Part shown: piece after piece, positions 15,213 to 23,921 of the stretch
How positions within the stretch are numbered: position 1 is the stretch's first letter
Layout: each line of letters opens with the position of its first letter
Source: JBJKSO01 sp046703825
GTDB lineage: Bacteria > Chloroflexota > Dormibacteria > Aeolococcales > Bog-877
DNA: 43,827 nucleotides
Assembly: GCA_046703825.1 (NCBI GenBank)
Contig: JBJKSO010000089.1
Location: forward strand, 1-43,827
Direction: 5' to 3'
Made by a program: the position numbers and the translations under genes
The notes under the pieces: generated by a model
The model's input: the letters and a program-made list of their open reading frames with translations, nothing else
Told to the model about the DNA's origin: nothing
Database searches by the model: none

Positions 15213-15801
15213 AGTCCCGGCTCCGGCGATCAGCTGGCAACCAGCGCGGCAGGAGAGCTTTCTGGACCTTCTCTACGAGCACAATCGCCGTCTAAACCTC
15301 ACGCGGGTCCCGAGAGCTCGGGCCTGGGAGCGCCACATCGAAGAGTCTCTGGCCCTGCTGCCGCTGCGGCAGTGGCGCCCGGGTGAGTCGGTGCTCGACA
15401 TCGGCAGCGGAGGCGGCTTGCCCGGGATCCCGCTGGCGATCGTCCTCCCCGCCGTCAGCTTCCTGCTGGTGGAGCGAGATCGCGCCAAGGCCCGGTTCTT
15501 GAGTTGGTGTGCGAAGGCGCTCGAGCTGACCAACGTGAGGGTCGAGTCGCGCGACGCCCGCGAGGTTGGGGCTCTTCCCAACTTCGAATTGGCGGACGTG
15601 GTCGTGTCCCGGGCGGCCGCCCCGCCTGAGCAGGTGCTGCGCCGCTTGGGGCGACTGCTCAAGCCCGACGGGGAGGCGCTTCTGCTGGTGGGGCACAGCC
15701 TTGAGCTGACTGACCAGCTCGGTCGTGCCGCGGGGCGGCGGAGGCTAGAGCTACTGCGCGACGGGACCTGCGTGCTCCGGTGCGGGCCGCGTTCCGTCTA
15801 G
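15208..15801 (+). CDS. rsmG: RsmG, 16S rRNA (guanine-N7) methyltransferase; start uncertain
   Basis: About 197 residues. SAM-dependent methyltransferase of m7G527 in 16S rRNA. Seen: NLTRV and the following helix, the SAM motif VLDIGSGGGLPGIPLAI, then VERDRAKARFL and VVSRAAAPPEQVL. The family N-terminus corresponds to about 15208, but no ATG, GTG or TTG occurs in frame here; the only near-cognates are ATC 15229 and CTG 15262 (with GGAGAG upstream, giving a product shortened by about 18 residues). The coordinate given is the homology boundary, not a proven start. The 3' end overlaps hutI by 51 bp, tail to tail. Confidence 0.85.
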   Translation, partial: VKVPAPAISWQPARQESFLDLLYEHNRRLNLTRVPRARAWERHIEESLALLPLRQWRPGESVLDIGSGGGLPGIPLAIVLPAVSFLLVERDRAKARFLSWCAKALELTNVRVESRDAREVGALPNFELADVVVSRAAAPPEQVLRRLGRLLKPDGEALLLVGHSLELTDQLGRAAGRRRLELLRDGTCVLRCGPRSV

Positions 15802-16974
15802 AAGCTGGCGCCCCCGCCGCCAGACCTGGCGCACCCCCGGCCCCACCTCCCAGGCAAACGCTCCCTCGTGATCGGCATCCCACAAGACGATGTCCGCCGC
15901 CATACCCGGCGAGACCGCGCCGCAGTCGGCCAGCCCCAGTGATCGCGCCGATCCCCGGGTGGCGGCCGCGAGCGCCTGGCTCACGGAGAGCCCCAGCGCC
16001 GTGATCGCAAGTGAGACCACGAGACTCATGCTGGTGACCCCGGAGGTGCCCGGATTGTGGTCGGTTCCCAGCGCCACCGTCACGCCGGCCTCCACCAGCC
16101 GCCGTGCGGGAGGCAGAGAGCCGATTGAGAGGGCGGTGACCGGACACAAGGTAGCCACCGTGCCGCCGCTGGCAAGGGCTTGGATCTGAGCATCTCCGAT
16201 TCGCAGCAGGTGGTCTGCGGAGGCGGCGCCCAACCGCGCCGCGAGCTCGGTGCCGCCGGTGAGCGCGATCTCGTCCGCGTGAAGACGCAGTCCCAGCCCG
16301 GCCTCCTGCCCAGCTCGCAGCAGCCGCTCGCTCTCCTCGACCGTGAACGCGCCTTGGTCGCAGAAGACGTCACAGAAGTGCGCTCCGGCGCGCTTGGCCC
16401 GCGGGGCGGCCGCCACCATCTCCTGGACGAAGCCCGCCCGGTCGCCCTGCCGCTCGGGCGGCAGGCCGTGGGCGCCCAGGAAGGTGATGATCAAGCCGGG
16501 CAGCCCCTCGTCGCGGGCTAGCCGCTGGAGGCAGGCGACGGCCTCCAGCTCCCCCTCAACCGTGAGCCAGTACCCGGTCTTGGCCTCGACGGTGGTGGCC
16601 CCGCCGGCGATCCAGCGGCGCAGCCGCTCTCGGGCTGCCGCCTCCAGCTCTGCCCAGGAAGATCGGCCGGTCTCGGCGACCGTGGCGTTGATCCCGCCGC
16701 CCTGGGCGGCCAGAGCGGCGTAGCTCGCTCCGGCAGATCTGCGCGCGACCTCGTCCAGGCGGGGGTTGAGGTAGAGCGGGTGCGTGTGCGCATCCACCAG
16801 CCCGGGAGTGGCCAGGGCCCCCTCGCAATCGAACTCCACGGCATCGGGGGGGAGCCCGCCGGCACCGGCTGGATGGACTCCGGTCACCCGTCCCTGGTCC
16901 ACCCAGATGTCGACTCGCTCCCGCACCGGAACGCCCGGATTGAAGAGCCGGCCGATTCCGCGAAGCACGATCAT
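15751..16974 (-). CDS. hutI: Imidazolonepropionase
   Basis: 407-residue amidohydrolase, third step of histidine degradation: hydrolyses 4-imidazolone-5-propionate to N-formimino-L-glutamate. Metal and substrate motifs: DAHTHPLYL, the FCDVFCDQGAFT segment, HADEIALTGG and GTDHNPGTS with the final Asp ligand. Last gene of hutU-hutF-hutI; its ATG overlaps the hutF stop by 4 bp. Its 3' end runs 51 bp into rsmG on the other strand. Confidence 0.95.
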   Translation of the reverse strand: MIVLRGIGRLFNPGVPVRERVDIWVDQGRVTGVHPAGAGGLPPDAVEFDCEGALATPGLVDAHTHPLYLNPRLDEVARRSAGASYAALAAQGGGINATVAETGRSSWAELEAAARERLRRWIAGGATTVEAKTGYWLTVEGELEAVACLQRLARDEGLPGLIITFLGAHGLPPERQGDRAGFVQEMVAAAPRAKRAGAHFCDVFCDQGAFTVEESERLLRAGQEAGLGLRLHADEIALTGGTELAARLGAASADHLLRIGDAQIQALASGGTVATLCPVTALSIGSLPPARRLVEAGVTVALGTDHNPGTSGVTSMSLVVSLAITALGLSVSQALAAATRGSARSLGLADCGAVSPGMAADIVLWDADHEGAFAWEVGPGVRQVWRRGRQLLDGTRPAPEHAGPVAQ

Positions 16975-18317
16975 GGGCGCGCGCCCGCGACCACCCGCTC
17001 CAAGGCCTGCTCCAGATGCCAGCCCACATCTCCCAGGGCTTGGTGGCGACCGTTCCGGACCACCTCTCGCCCACCAACCAGCACGTCGCGGACGTCGGCG
17101 GCTGACGCCGCAAAGACCACGCGGGCTACCAGGTGCTCATCTTCCGGGCCCGCCAGCCGGGGGCTCTGCAGGTCGAGTGAGACCAAGTCCGCCAGAGCTC
17201 CCACCCGCAGCTCCCCGCCATCCCAGCCCAGCGAGAAGGCTCCGCCCCGGGTGGCCGCCTGAAGCAGGCTCTCAGGCTGGTGAATACCCCGCACGCCCCG
17301 CACCAGCCGCTGATCGAGTTCGACAGCGCGCGCCTCCTCGAACAGATCGGTCACAGCGTTGCTGTCGGTGCCCAGGCAAAGAGGTGATCCCGCATGCTCC
17401 AGCTCCTCGGCTCGGCAGACCCCGTCGCCGAGCTGACGCTCTGTGGTCGGGCAGACGCATACCGCGGTGCCACTGCCACCCAGCCGGCGCAGGTCGTCAT
17501 CGGATAGGTGGATCGCGTGCACCGCAGTGCTCCTCGGCCCCAGCGCACCGACTTTGTCCAGCAGGGCGGTCGGTGTGAGACCGGTCGCCCTCAGGCAAAC
17601 CTCGTTCTCAGCGGGCTGCTCCGACAAGTGGAAGTGCAAAGGTGCCTCGCGCGCGTCCGCCCAGGCGCGCACTGCCCGCATCGCCTCAGCATCCACGGCG
17701 CGCACGCTGTGGATGGCCGCCGCGATTCGGACCCCGGGGCGCTCCGGCAGCCGCTCGACCCGGCGTCGCCAGGCCTGCGCGTCCGTGTCGCCGAAGCGCA
17801 TCGCCGGACCAACCAGCGGTTCGCCCCCCATCCCGCCCCACAGGTAGCAGGCGTCAATCAGGGTCAGGCGAATGCCCGCCTCGGCGGCCGCGTCGATCAG
17901 AGCGCGCTCCATTTCTCCATCGCGGTACGCCACCCGGTTGGTCTGGTGGTGCAGGTAGTGGAACTCTCCCACCGACGTGATCCCAGCCAGCACCATCTCG
18001 GCGAAGACCGCCCGAGCCAGCAGGTGATACGTCTCCGGCGCGAGCCGCCCCGCGATCTCCAGCATCTGCAGCCGCCAGCTCCAGAAGTCACCCGGCTGCC
18101 GGTCCTCGCAGCACCCGCGCAGGGCGCGGTGGAAGGCGTGCGAGTGCGCGTTGGACAAACCGGGCAGGCACAGCCCCGCGAGCGCTCTGGCACCCTCCGG
18201 GACCGGATCCCCGCCCAGCGTCCGGATGGATGCCCAGCGGCCGCCACGCTCCTCGAGAAGGAGCCGGCGCTGCAGCCCGGATCCGGTCCAGGCCAGCTCC
18301 GCCAGCCAGAAGGCCAT
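16971..18317 (-). CDS. hutF: Formimidoylglutamate deiminase
   Basis: 448-residue amidohydrolase that deaminates N-formimino-L-glutamate to N-formyl-L-glutamate and ammonia, the five-step branch of histidine use. Seen: NAHSHAFHRALRG (metal His pair and HutF-specific tail), TSVGEFHYLHH, HFHLSEQPAENE and LGTDSNA. Its product needs HutG (N-formylglutamate deformylase), which is not in the window. Overlaps hutU by 1 bp (TGATG) and hutI by 4 bp, so it is co-translated with both. Confidence 0.95.
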   Translation of the reverse strand: MAFWLAELAWTGSGLQRRLLLEERGGRWASIRTLGGDPVPEGARALAGLCLPGLSNAHSHAFHRALRGCCEDRQPGDFWSWRLQMLEIAGRLAPETYHLLARAVFAEMVLAGITSVGEFHYLHHQTNRVAYRDGEMERALIDAAAEAGIRLTLIDACYLWGGMGGEPLVGPAMRFGDTDAQAWRRRVERLPERPGVRIAAAIHSVRAVDAEAMRAVRAWADAREAPLHFHLSEQPAENEVCLRATGLTPTALLDKVGALGPRSTAVHAIHLSDDDLRRLGGSGTAVCVCPTTERQLGDGVCRAEELEHAGSPLCLGTDSNAVTDLFEEARAVELDQRLVRGVRGIHQPESLLQAATRGGAFSLGWDGGELRVGALADLVSLDLQSPRLAGPEDEHLVARVVFAASAADVRDVLVGGREVVRNGRHQALGDVGWHLEQALERVVAGARP

Positions 18318-19990
18318 CAGCCCTCCAGCATTGGCAGTCGCACCCCTCGGTCGCGCGCCGTGCTGAGGGCGGCGTCATAGCCGGCGTCGGCGTGGCGCAT
18401 CACGCCGGTGCCGGGGTCATTGCGCAGGCAGCGCGCCAGCTTCTGCTCGGCGAGCTCGGTGCCGTCGGCGACGGCCACCAAGCCGGCGTGGATCGATCTG
18501 CCGATCCCGACACCACCCCCGTGGTGCACCGACACCCAGCTCGCCCCGCTGGCGCAGTTGAGCAGCGCGTTGAGAATGGGCCAGTCGGCGATGGCGTCGC
18601 TGCCGTCCTGCATGGCCTCGGTCTCGCGATACGGGGAAGCAACCGAGCCGGAATCGAGGTGGTCGCGGCCGATGACGATCGGGGCCTGGAGCTCCCCCCG
18701 GGCGACCATGCGGTTGAAGCGCAGGCCCAGGCGGTCGCGCTCTCCGTAACCCAACCAGCAAATGCGCGCCGGGAGGCCCTGGAAGGCCACGCGTTCTCCC
18801 GCCATCCGGATCCAGCGGGCCAGCGCCTCGTTCTCCGGGAACTCGTCCAGCACCGCCTGGTCGGTCGCCCTGATGTCGGCCGGGTCGCCGCTGAGCGCGG
18901 CCCAGCGGAAGGGACCCTTTCCTTCGCAAAAGAGGGGGCGGATGTAGGCGGGCACGAACCCCGGGTAATCGAAGGCGCGCTCGTAGCCGCCCAGCTTGGC
19001 CTCGGCTCGCAGGCTGTTGCCGTAGTCGAACACCTCCGCACCCCGGTCCCGGAGTTCCACCAGGGCCTGCACGTGCCGCGCCATCGCGGCTCGGCTGCGC
19101 GCGATGTAATCGTCGGCGTCCTCCAAGCGCAGGTCGGCGGCTGCTTGCAGCGTGAGCCCAGTCGGCAGGTACATCAGCGGGTCATGGGCCGGGGTCTGGT
19201 CGGTGGCCACGTCAACCTCGAAACCGCGCCTGACGATCTCGGGAACCACGTCGGCGGCGTTGCCGAGGAGCCCGATCGATAGGGCGCGTCGGCTCCGTTT
19301 GGCTTCAGCCGCCTGGCGGAGCGCATCGTCCAAGTCCTCGGCCCACACGTCCAGGTATCGGTGGTCCAAGCGTCGGCGGATCCGATCGGGGTCGATTTCG
19401 ACGCAGACCGCAACCCCTCCGTTCATGGTCACCGCCAGCGGCTGGGCCCCGCCCATGCCCCCCAGACCCGCGGTGACGGTGATCGTCCCTGCCAGCGATC
19501 CCGAGAATCGCTTGGCCGCCACCGCGGCGAAGGTCTCGTAGGTACCCTGCAGGATTCCCTGGGTCCCGATGTAGATCCAGGAACCGGCCGTCATCTGGCC
19601 GTACATGGTGAGCCCCTCCTGCTCCAGGCGCCGGAACTGGTCCTGGGTGGCCCAGTCCGGTACGAGCAGGGCATTGGCGATAAGAACTCGGGGAGCCCAC
19701 TCGTGAGTCCGGAAGACACCTACGGGCTTTCCTGATTGCACCAGCAGCGTCTCGTCGTCCTGCAGGTGCTGCAGGCTCCTGACGATCGCATGGAAGGCGG
19801 GCCAGGAACGGGCGGCCCGACCGGACCCTCCGTACACCACCAGATCCTGGGGCCGTTCGGCGACCTCGGGGTCGAGGTTGTTCATCAGCATGCGCATCGC
19901 CGCTTCCTGCGGCCAGCCGAGGCAGCTGATCTGAGAACCACGCGGAGCCCGTACCGCCTCGGGTTCAGCCCGGGGTGTGGGCGCAGTCAT
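18317..19990 (-). CDS. hutU: Urocanate hydratase
   Basis: 557 residues, the usual length. Uses tightly bound NAD+ as electrophile to hydrate urocanate to imidazolonepropionate. Seen: YGGSGRAARSWPAF, MTAGSWIYIGTQGILQGTYETF, the NAD loop TAGLGGMGGAQP and the C-terminal HHGGGVGIGRSIHAG. I start at ATG 19990, not at the earlier frame opening, because TACTGT ends 7 nt before it and the extra upstream residues are low-complexity Pro/Arg. First gene of hutU-hutF-hutI. Confidence 0.96.
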   Translation of the reverse strand: MTAPTPRAEPEAVRAPRGSQISCLGWPQEAAMRMLMNNLDPEVAERPQDLVVYGGSGRAARSWPAFHAIVRSLQHLQDDETLLVQSGKPVGVFRTHEWAPRVLIANALLVPDWATQDQFRRLEQEGLTMYGQMTAGSWIYIGTQGILQGTYETFAAVAAKRFSGSLAGTITVTAGLGGMGGAQPLAVTMNGGVAVCVEIDPDRIRRRLDHRYLDVWAEDLDDALRQAAEAKRSRRALSIGLLGNAADVVPEIVRRGFEVDVATDQTPAHDPLMYLPTGLTLQAAADLRLEDADDYIARSRAAMARHVQALVELRDRGAEVFDYGNSLRAEAKLGGYERAFDYPGFVPAYIRPLFCEGKGPFRWAALSGDPADIRATDQAVLDEFPENEALARWIRMAGERVAFQGLPARICWLGYGERDRLGLRFNRMVARGELQAPIVIGRDHLDSGSVASPYRETEAMQDGSDAIADWPILNALLNCASGASWVSVHHGGGVGIGRSIHAGLVAVADGTELAEQKLARCLRNDPGTGVMRHADAGYDAALSTARDRGVRLPMLEG

Positions 19991-19997
19991 GCACGCA

Positions 19998-20003
19998 ACA
20001 GTA
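19998..20003 (-). promoter_or_regulatory. -10 element, leaderless start of the hutUFI operon
   Basis: On the minus strand TACTGT is followed 7 nt later by the hutU ATG. No -35 box and no HutC-type operator are evident. Confidence 0.45.
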
Positions 20004-20088
20004 GCGGCGCGATCGGGCGGTGTGGGGCGGGGCGAGACCGGCCGCGCCCGAAGGCGCGGCCGGTCTCCCGCTGCCGGCTGCGGTCGGG

Positions 20089-20814
20089 TTAGATCTTCCC
20101 GAAGACGGGGAGGATCAGTCGCTTCCAACCACTGTTGATGGCCAGAGCCGCCCCGCAGTAGTAGGCAAACCCTGCAGAGGCGATGAGCAGCCAGCCACCG
20201 ATGAAACCCAGCTGCTGGAAGGCCCCGGCAGTCTGCCCAGTTATGTCAGGCAGGGCGGCGAGCACAAATCCACCTACCAATGGAGCCAGAATGAGCTTGA
20301 AGATGTGAGCCATGTTCCAGGACGCAACCAGCAGTACCAGAGACATGAATCCAAAGCTGATGAGGTCGAAGCCCAGCAGGTTCATGGTTGGCCCGGTGCT
20401 CGGCAGTAGGTGAATCGCCTGGAGGAGAACGAAGAAGCCCACCAGCACGTTGTTGGCGCCGTAAATCGTGAACGCCGTCCCAGCGAACGTGTTGCTTCTG
20501 GTGTAGGCGACCAGTCCCCCGATGAATTGAGCGATACCGGCAAAGACGATGAGGATCGGAGCGACCAGGGCAACGGCCGCAGTCTCAGGGTGCAGGACTC
20601 CACCCAGAACGACCCCGATGATCCAAGTACCAGTGGCGAATCCGAACAGCGCCATCGCCGCCGGCTCACCCAGGGTTATGGACGTCGTCTCCTCGACGGT
20701 CTGCAGCTCCTCGTCAGGAAGCTCGGTGAGGACTGGGCCAGACTTCGTCCAGACCTCGTGGGGTGAGATCTGCCTCTCCTCCACGGTACGGGTCATTGTT
20801 GGCTCTCTTTGCAT
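20089..20814 (-). CDS. GPR1/FUN34/YaaH-family transporter, copy 1
   Basis: 241 residues with six hydrophobic segments after a polar N-terminus of about 45 residues. The family signature NPAPLGL at the start of helix 1 is represented by GEPAAMALFGFATGTW. Members are proton-coupled acetate/succinate channels or transporters (SatP, Ato). ATG 20814 directly follows the stop of copy 2 (4-bp gap), with ATG 20796 as alternative, so both copies are one operon. The gene is less GC-rich than the hut genes around it. Substrate is inferred only from family. Confidence 0.85.
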   Translation of the reverse strand: MQREPTMTRTVEERQISPHEVWTKSGPVLTELPDEELQTVEETTSITLGEPAAMALFGFATGTWIIGVVLGGVLHPETAAVALVAPILIVFAGIAQFIGGLVAYTRSNTFAGTAFTIYGANNVLVGFFVLLQAIHLLPSTGPTMNLLGFDLISFGFMSLVLLVASWNMAHIFKLILAPLVGGFVLAALPDITGQTAGAFQQLGFIGGWLLIASAGFAYYCGAALAINSGWKRLILPVFGKI

Positions 20815-20817
20815 ATG

Positions 20818-21528
20818 TCACGCCTCTCCGAATATTGGTATTACCTTGCGCCGCAGTCCGCTGTTGACCACATGGGCTATGCCCAGGTAGTACGCAAGTC
20901 CCGCAGATGCGATCAGAGCGTAACCGCCGACGTACCCGACTTCACCCAAGGCGCCGCTGTGAAACGCGTTTCCGGAAACAAATGCAATGCCTGTGAGCGT
21001 GTATCCAACGCCCAGGACGCCGAGAACTGACACCAATGTCCAGTTGGCAGCCATACCGGCCGACATCAGGACGAATGAGATGAACCCGAACGATAGGAGC
21101 AGGTATCCCTGAATGATCTCGGCACTCCCGGCCAGCGGGAAGAGCCCCATGGCCTGAAGTAGAAAGATGAAGGATGCGATCACGTTGAACGATCCGTAGG
21201 AGCAGAATGCGGTCCCGGCCACCGCATTTGAGCGCCGGAAGGCATAGAGGCCGGCGATGAATTGCCCCAAACCAGCGAATACCAGAAGGATAGGCGCGGC
21301 CGCGGCGATGGTCTTGACCGGATAGACCCCTGCGAGGACGACGCCGGCGATCCATGTGCCGGTGGCGAAGCCCCAGAGTCCAAGTGTGCTGGAGTCTCCG
21401 GTCATCGCCTTGTTGCGCTGCTGCAGAAGCCGGAGGTCCCGGCCAGGCACGGGACCCGTCACCGGACCGGAGTTGGTCCAGCTAGTTGCCGTTCTCCCCC
21501 CGTCTCTCGTATAGGTCTGTGTCGCCAT
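20818..21528 (-). CDS. GPR1/FUN34/YaaH-family transporter, copy 2
   Basis: 236 residues, six hydrophobic segments, paralogous to the next gene along the transcript: both share FGFATGTW-type helix 1 (here LGLWGFATGTW), an FAG..QF.AGL helix 2 and a terminal SGLRRKVIPIFGEA resembling SGWKRLILPVFGKI. Acetate or succinate uptake is the family role. ATG 21528 is preceded by TAGGAGGTAGCT, a strong ribosome binding site. It lies between hutH and hutU; whether it helps histidine catabolism is unknown. Confidence 0.85.
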   Translation of the reverse strand: MATQTYTRDGGRTATSWTNSGPVTGPVPGRDLRLLQQRNKAMTGDSSTLGLWGFATGTWIAGVVLAGVYPVKTIAAAAPILLVFAGLGQFIAGLYAFRRSNAVAGTAFCSYGSFNVIASFIFLLQAMGLFPLAGSAEIIQGYLLLSFGFISFVLMSAGMAANWTLVSVLGVLGVGYTLTGIAFVSGNAFHSGALGEVGYVGGYALIASAGLAYYLGIAHVVNSGLRRKVIPIFGEA

Positions 21529-21530
21529 AG

Positions 21531-22106
21531 CTACCTCCTAGAAACGGGCTGATGTGAACGAGATCGTGCGGTCGTGGCCACCAGCGGAGCGCCCACGCCA
21601 ATGGCCACACTTCCTACAACGGCGGCAACCGCCGCGCGCTTCACGCTGCTGGCTTGCGCCTCGTCTCGACTGGGACCCAGCGCAGACCTGGTGAAATCCA
21701 GTAGTTGCGCAATGTGCACCGCCAACAGCCGCCGCCGGCAGTGCGGCTGAAGCCTGACCTTGCCATGCGGTCTCCGGGTGCGATCTCTATCGGCATGCTG
21801 CTCGACAAAATCAGGGAAAGCGGATGGCAGCGCCGACAGCCGCTTGGCCTCCTCATCGTGGGGGAAGAGGTTCACCAGTGCGTACTTGAATGCGGCACCA
21901 CAGCTAGGCCCACTTGCGGCCCGCGTCCACGAACCCACCGGTCCCGTCCCCAGGGAGACCGACGATGGTGTCAACCCCGCCAATCGAGCAGTCTTTCTAC
22001 CATGAGGTCGGACCCTGTCGTGCTCACGGTACCTCCTTGCCAAGCAGCAAATACATAGAGAGCAAAGCCATTTATCTGCGGTCGGTGTTGTCGGCGAAAC
22101 CGTCAT
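21531..22106 (-). CDS. Doubtful small membrane protein or gene remnant upstream of the transporters
   Basis: The frame is open for 191 codons but only its 3' part looks like a protein: from about 21860 it reads KYALVNLFPHDEEAKRL and ends with a hydrophobic helix (VKRAAVAAVVGSVAIGVGAP) and a basic tail. A 62-codon version from GTG 21719 is possible. The upstream third is rich in Cys/Arg and not convincing. The stop overlaps the ribosome binding site of the transporter operon, which would make it the operon's first gene. No family is recognised; it could be a decayed gene. Confidence 0.25.
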   Translation of the reverse strand: MTVSPTTPTADKWLCSLCICCLARRYREHDRVRPHGRKTARLAGLTPSSVSLGTGPVGSWTRAASGPSCGAAFKYALVNLFPHDEEAKRLSALPSAFPDFVEQHADRDRTRRPHGKVRLQPHCRRRLLAVHIAQLLDFTRSALGPSRDEAQASSVKRAAVAAVVGSVAIGVGAPLVATTARSRSHQPVSRR

Positions 22107-22291
22107 CGCGTCCCGGCCCGTTTGCGGGGAGTGGCCGGTGCGATCCGAACCGCTCAGATCAATCTAGCACTGGTCTGCCAGTGGCGCATGAACCAAACTA
22201 GACGAGTGAGAAGCTTTCGCAGTGCCCTGTGCTAACTAGTGAACAGTCAAAGGAAACACTGTTAGGCGTGCTGGTGCCGGACTCGTCGATG
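21720..22291. other. Long gene-poor region between the transporter operon and hutH
   Basis: About 570 bp with no convincing gene, less GC-rich than the rest of the window. It holds a 16-bp inverted repeat CACTGG-TCTG-CCAGTG at 22168-22183 that could be an operator, and an AACAGT/ACTGTT inverted repeat at 22242-22263 downstream of hutH, without a T tract. It is the likely promoter region of the transporter operon, but I cannot assign a -10 with confidence. Confidence 0.4.
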
Positions 22292-23857
22292 CTAGTCCAG
22301 GCTTCCGGTCTCGGATTCTGCAGCGTTAAGAGCTGCCCCGCTCCAGACCAGGGCGGCCACAGCGGCGATCCCCGGCGCTGTGAAGCGGTCCGGTCCGGGT
22401 CCGCCAGCGCTTTCCCGAACGATGCGCCCCACCTCGCGGGCGGGTGGCGAAGCTGCCAGGGGCGAACGCAGTTCGAGCGCCCGCGCCGCCGCGATCAGCT
22501 CCACGGCTAGGATCTGAGCAAGGTTCTGCAGGCAGAGCCGGAGCTTGCGCGCGGCGCCCCAACCCATGGACACGTGATCCTCCTGCATGCCCGAGGTCGG
22601 GATCGAGTCCACGCTGGCGGGCGCGGCGTGCCGGCGGTTCTCCGCCACCAGGGCGGCCGCTGTGTACTGCGCAATCATCAGCCCGGAGTCGACGCCGGGG
22701 TTGTGGGCAAGGAATGGCGGCAGGCCCGCGGAGCGCGCCGGGTCCAGCATCCGATCAACACGCCGCTCCGAGATGGCGCCCACCTCGGCCGCAGCTATCG
22801 CCAAGAAGTCGCAGGCGAAGGCAAGCGGCTCCCCATGGAAGTTGCCGGTGGACTCCACCCGTCCGTCCCCGAGCACGACCGGGTTGTCGATCGCCGCCAC
22901 CAGTTCGCGGAGCGCCACCTGGCTGGCGAAGGCGGCGGTATCTCGCGCCGCCCCCAACACCTGCGGTGTGCACCTTATGGAATAGGAGTCCTGCACTGCG
23001 TGCTCCGAGTGGCGGTGAGAGCCGACGATCGGCGAGTCAGCCAGCAGGCGGATGAGGTTGGCGGCGCTCGCCAGCTGGCCTGGGTGGGGTCGGATGTGCT
23101 GGAGCTCCGCCTGGAATGGCCGATCGGTACCCAAGAGGGCCTGCACGGACATCGCCGCCGCCACCTCGGCAGTCTTCAACAGTCGCTCCAGGTCGACCAG
23201 CGCCAGCACCAACATCCCCAACATGCCGTCGGTCCCGTTGATGAGGCTGAGGCCGTCCTTGACCTCGAGACGCAGTGGGCGCAACCCGGCGTGGGCCAGT
23301 CCCGCCTCCGCTCCCAGGACCTCACCGTCTTGGGTCTGCACCTCACCTTCCCCCAGGAGCGTGAGAGACATATGGGCCAGGGGCGCCAAGTCTCCACTTG
23401 CTCCCAGCGATCCCCACTCCGGAACCACCGGGGTCAGCTGGGCGTTGAGCAGGTCCACCAGACCCTGCACCACCTCGGGACGGCAGCCGGAGTAGCCCAT
23501 CGAGAGACTCCGGGCGCGCAGGAGCATCATTGCGCGCACCACCTCGCGCTCCAGCGGCGGGCCAACGCCCGCGGCGTGCGAGCGGATCAGGGAGTGCTGC
23601 AGCTGAGAGCGCCGGTCGGGCGGGATCCGGGTGCTGGCTAGCGCCCCGAAACCGGTGGACACGCCGTAGACGGGTGTGGCCAGGGCAGCCGCCTCCTCGA
23701 CCCTCGCTCGCGCTCGCACTAGGGCCGCGTGCGCCTCCTCCGAGAGCCGGACCGCGGCGAAGCCGCGGGCGACGGCGACGATCTCAGCGAAACTGAGCTC
23801 GCCCGGTCTCAGGACCACCTCTTCTAGCGGACGGCCGCCAGCTGCTCGGCCCGACAT
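22292..23857 (-). CDS. hutH: Histidine ammonia-lyase
   Basis: 521 residues from ATG 23857 (GTG 23866 is the alternative). Deaminates L-histidine to urocanate, first step of the pathway, using the MIO group formed autocatalytically from Ala-Ser-Gly; the tripeptide is seen in WGSLGASGDLAPLAH at about residues 153-155. Also present: the catalytic Tyr in TPVYGVSTGFG, RSHAAGVG, the QDSYSIRCTPQV stretch and FHGEPLAFACDF. It is 2.3 kb from hutU with two transporter genes between, and appears to have its own promoter (TAGGCT, 9 nt before the ATG). Confidence 0.96.
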   Translation of the reverse strand: MSGRAAGGRPLEEVVLRPGELSFAEIVAVARGFAAVRLSEEAHAALVRARARVEEAAALATPVYGVSTGFGALASTRIPPDRRSQLQHSLIRSHAAGVGPPLEREVVRAMMLLRARSLSMGYSGCRPEVVQGLVDLLNAQLTPVVPEWGSLGASGDLAPLAHMSLTLLGEGEVQTQDGEVLGAEAGLAHAGLRPLRLEVKDGLSLINGTDGMLGMLVLALVDLERLLKTAEVAAAMSVQALLGTDRPFQAELQHIRPHPGQLASAANLIRLLADSPIVGSHRHSEHAVQDSYSIRCTPQVLGAARDTAAFASQVALRELVAAIDNPVVLGDGRVESTGNFHGEPLAFACDFLAIAAAEVGAISERRVDRMLDPARSAGLPPFLAHNPGVDSGLMIAQYTAAALVAENRRHAAPASVDSIPTSGMQEDHVSMGWGAARKLRLCLQNLAQILAVELIAAARALELRSPLAASPPAREVGRIVRESAGGPGPDRFTAPGIAAVAALVWSGAALNAAESETGSLD

Positions 23858-23866
23858 TGCGCCCAC

Positions 23867-23872
23867 AGCCTA
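23867..23872 (-). promoter_or_regulatory. -10 element of hutH
   Basis: TAGGCT on the minus strand directly precedes GTG 23866 and lies 9 nt before ATG 23857; the distance favours transcription starting at or just before that ATG. Confidence 0.4.
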
Positions 23873-23921
23873 CGCAGCCGCCGCCTGGTTGGTGTGGCGA
23901 GCTCTCACCCCGACCTCCGTC

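Noticed and set aside
22242..22263. hutH terminator
   Set aside because: The AACAGT/ACTGTT inverted repeat has a 10-nt loop, only 6 bp and no T tract; too weak to call.
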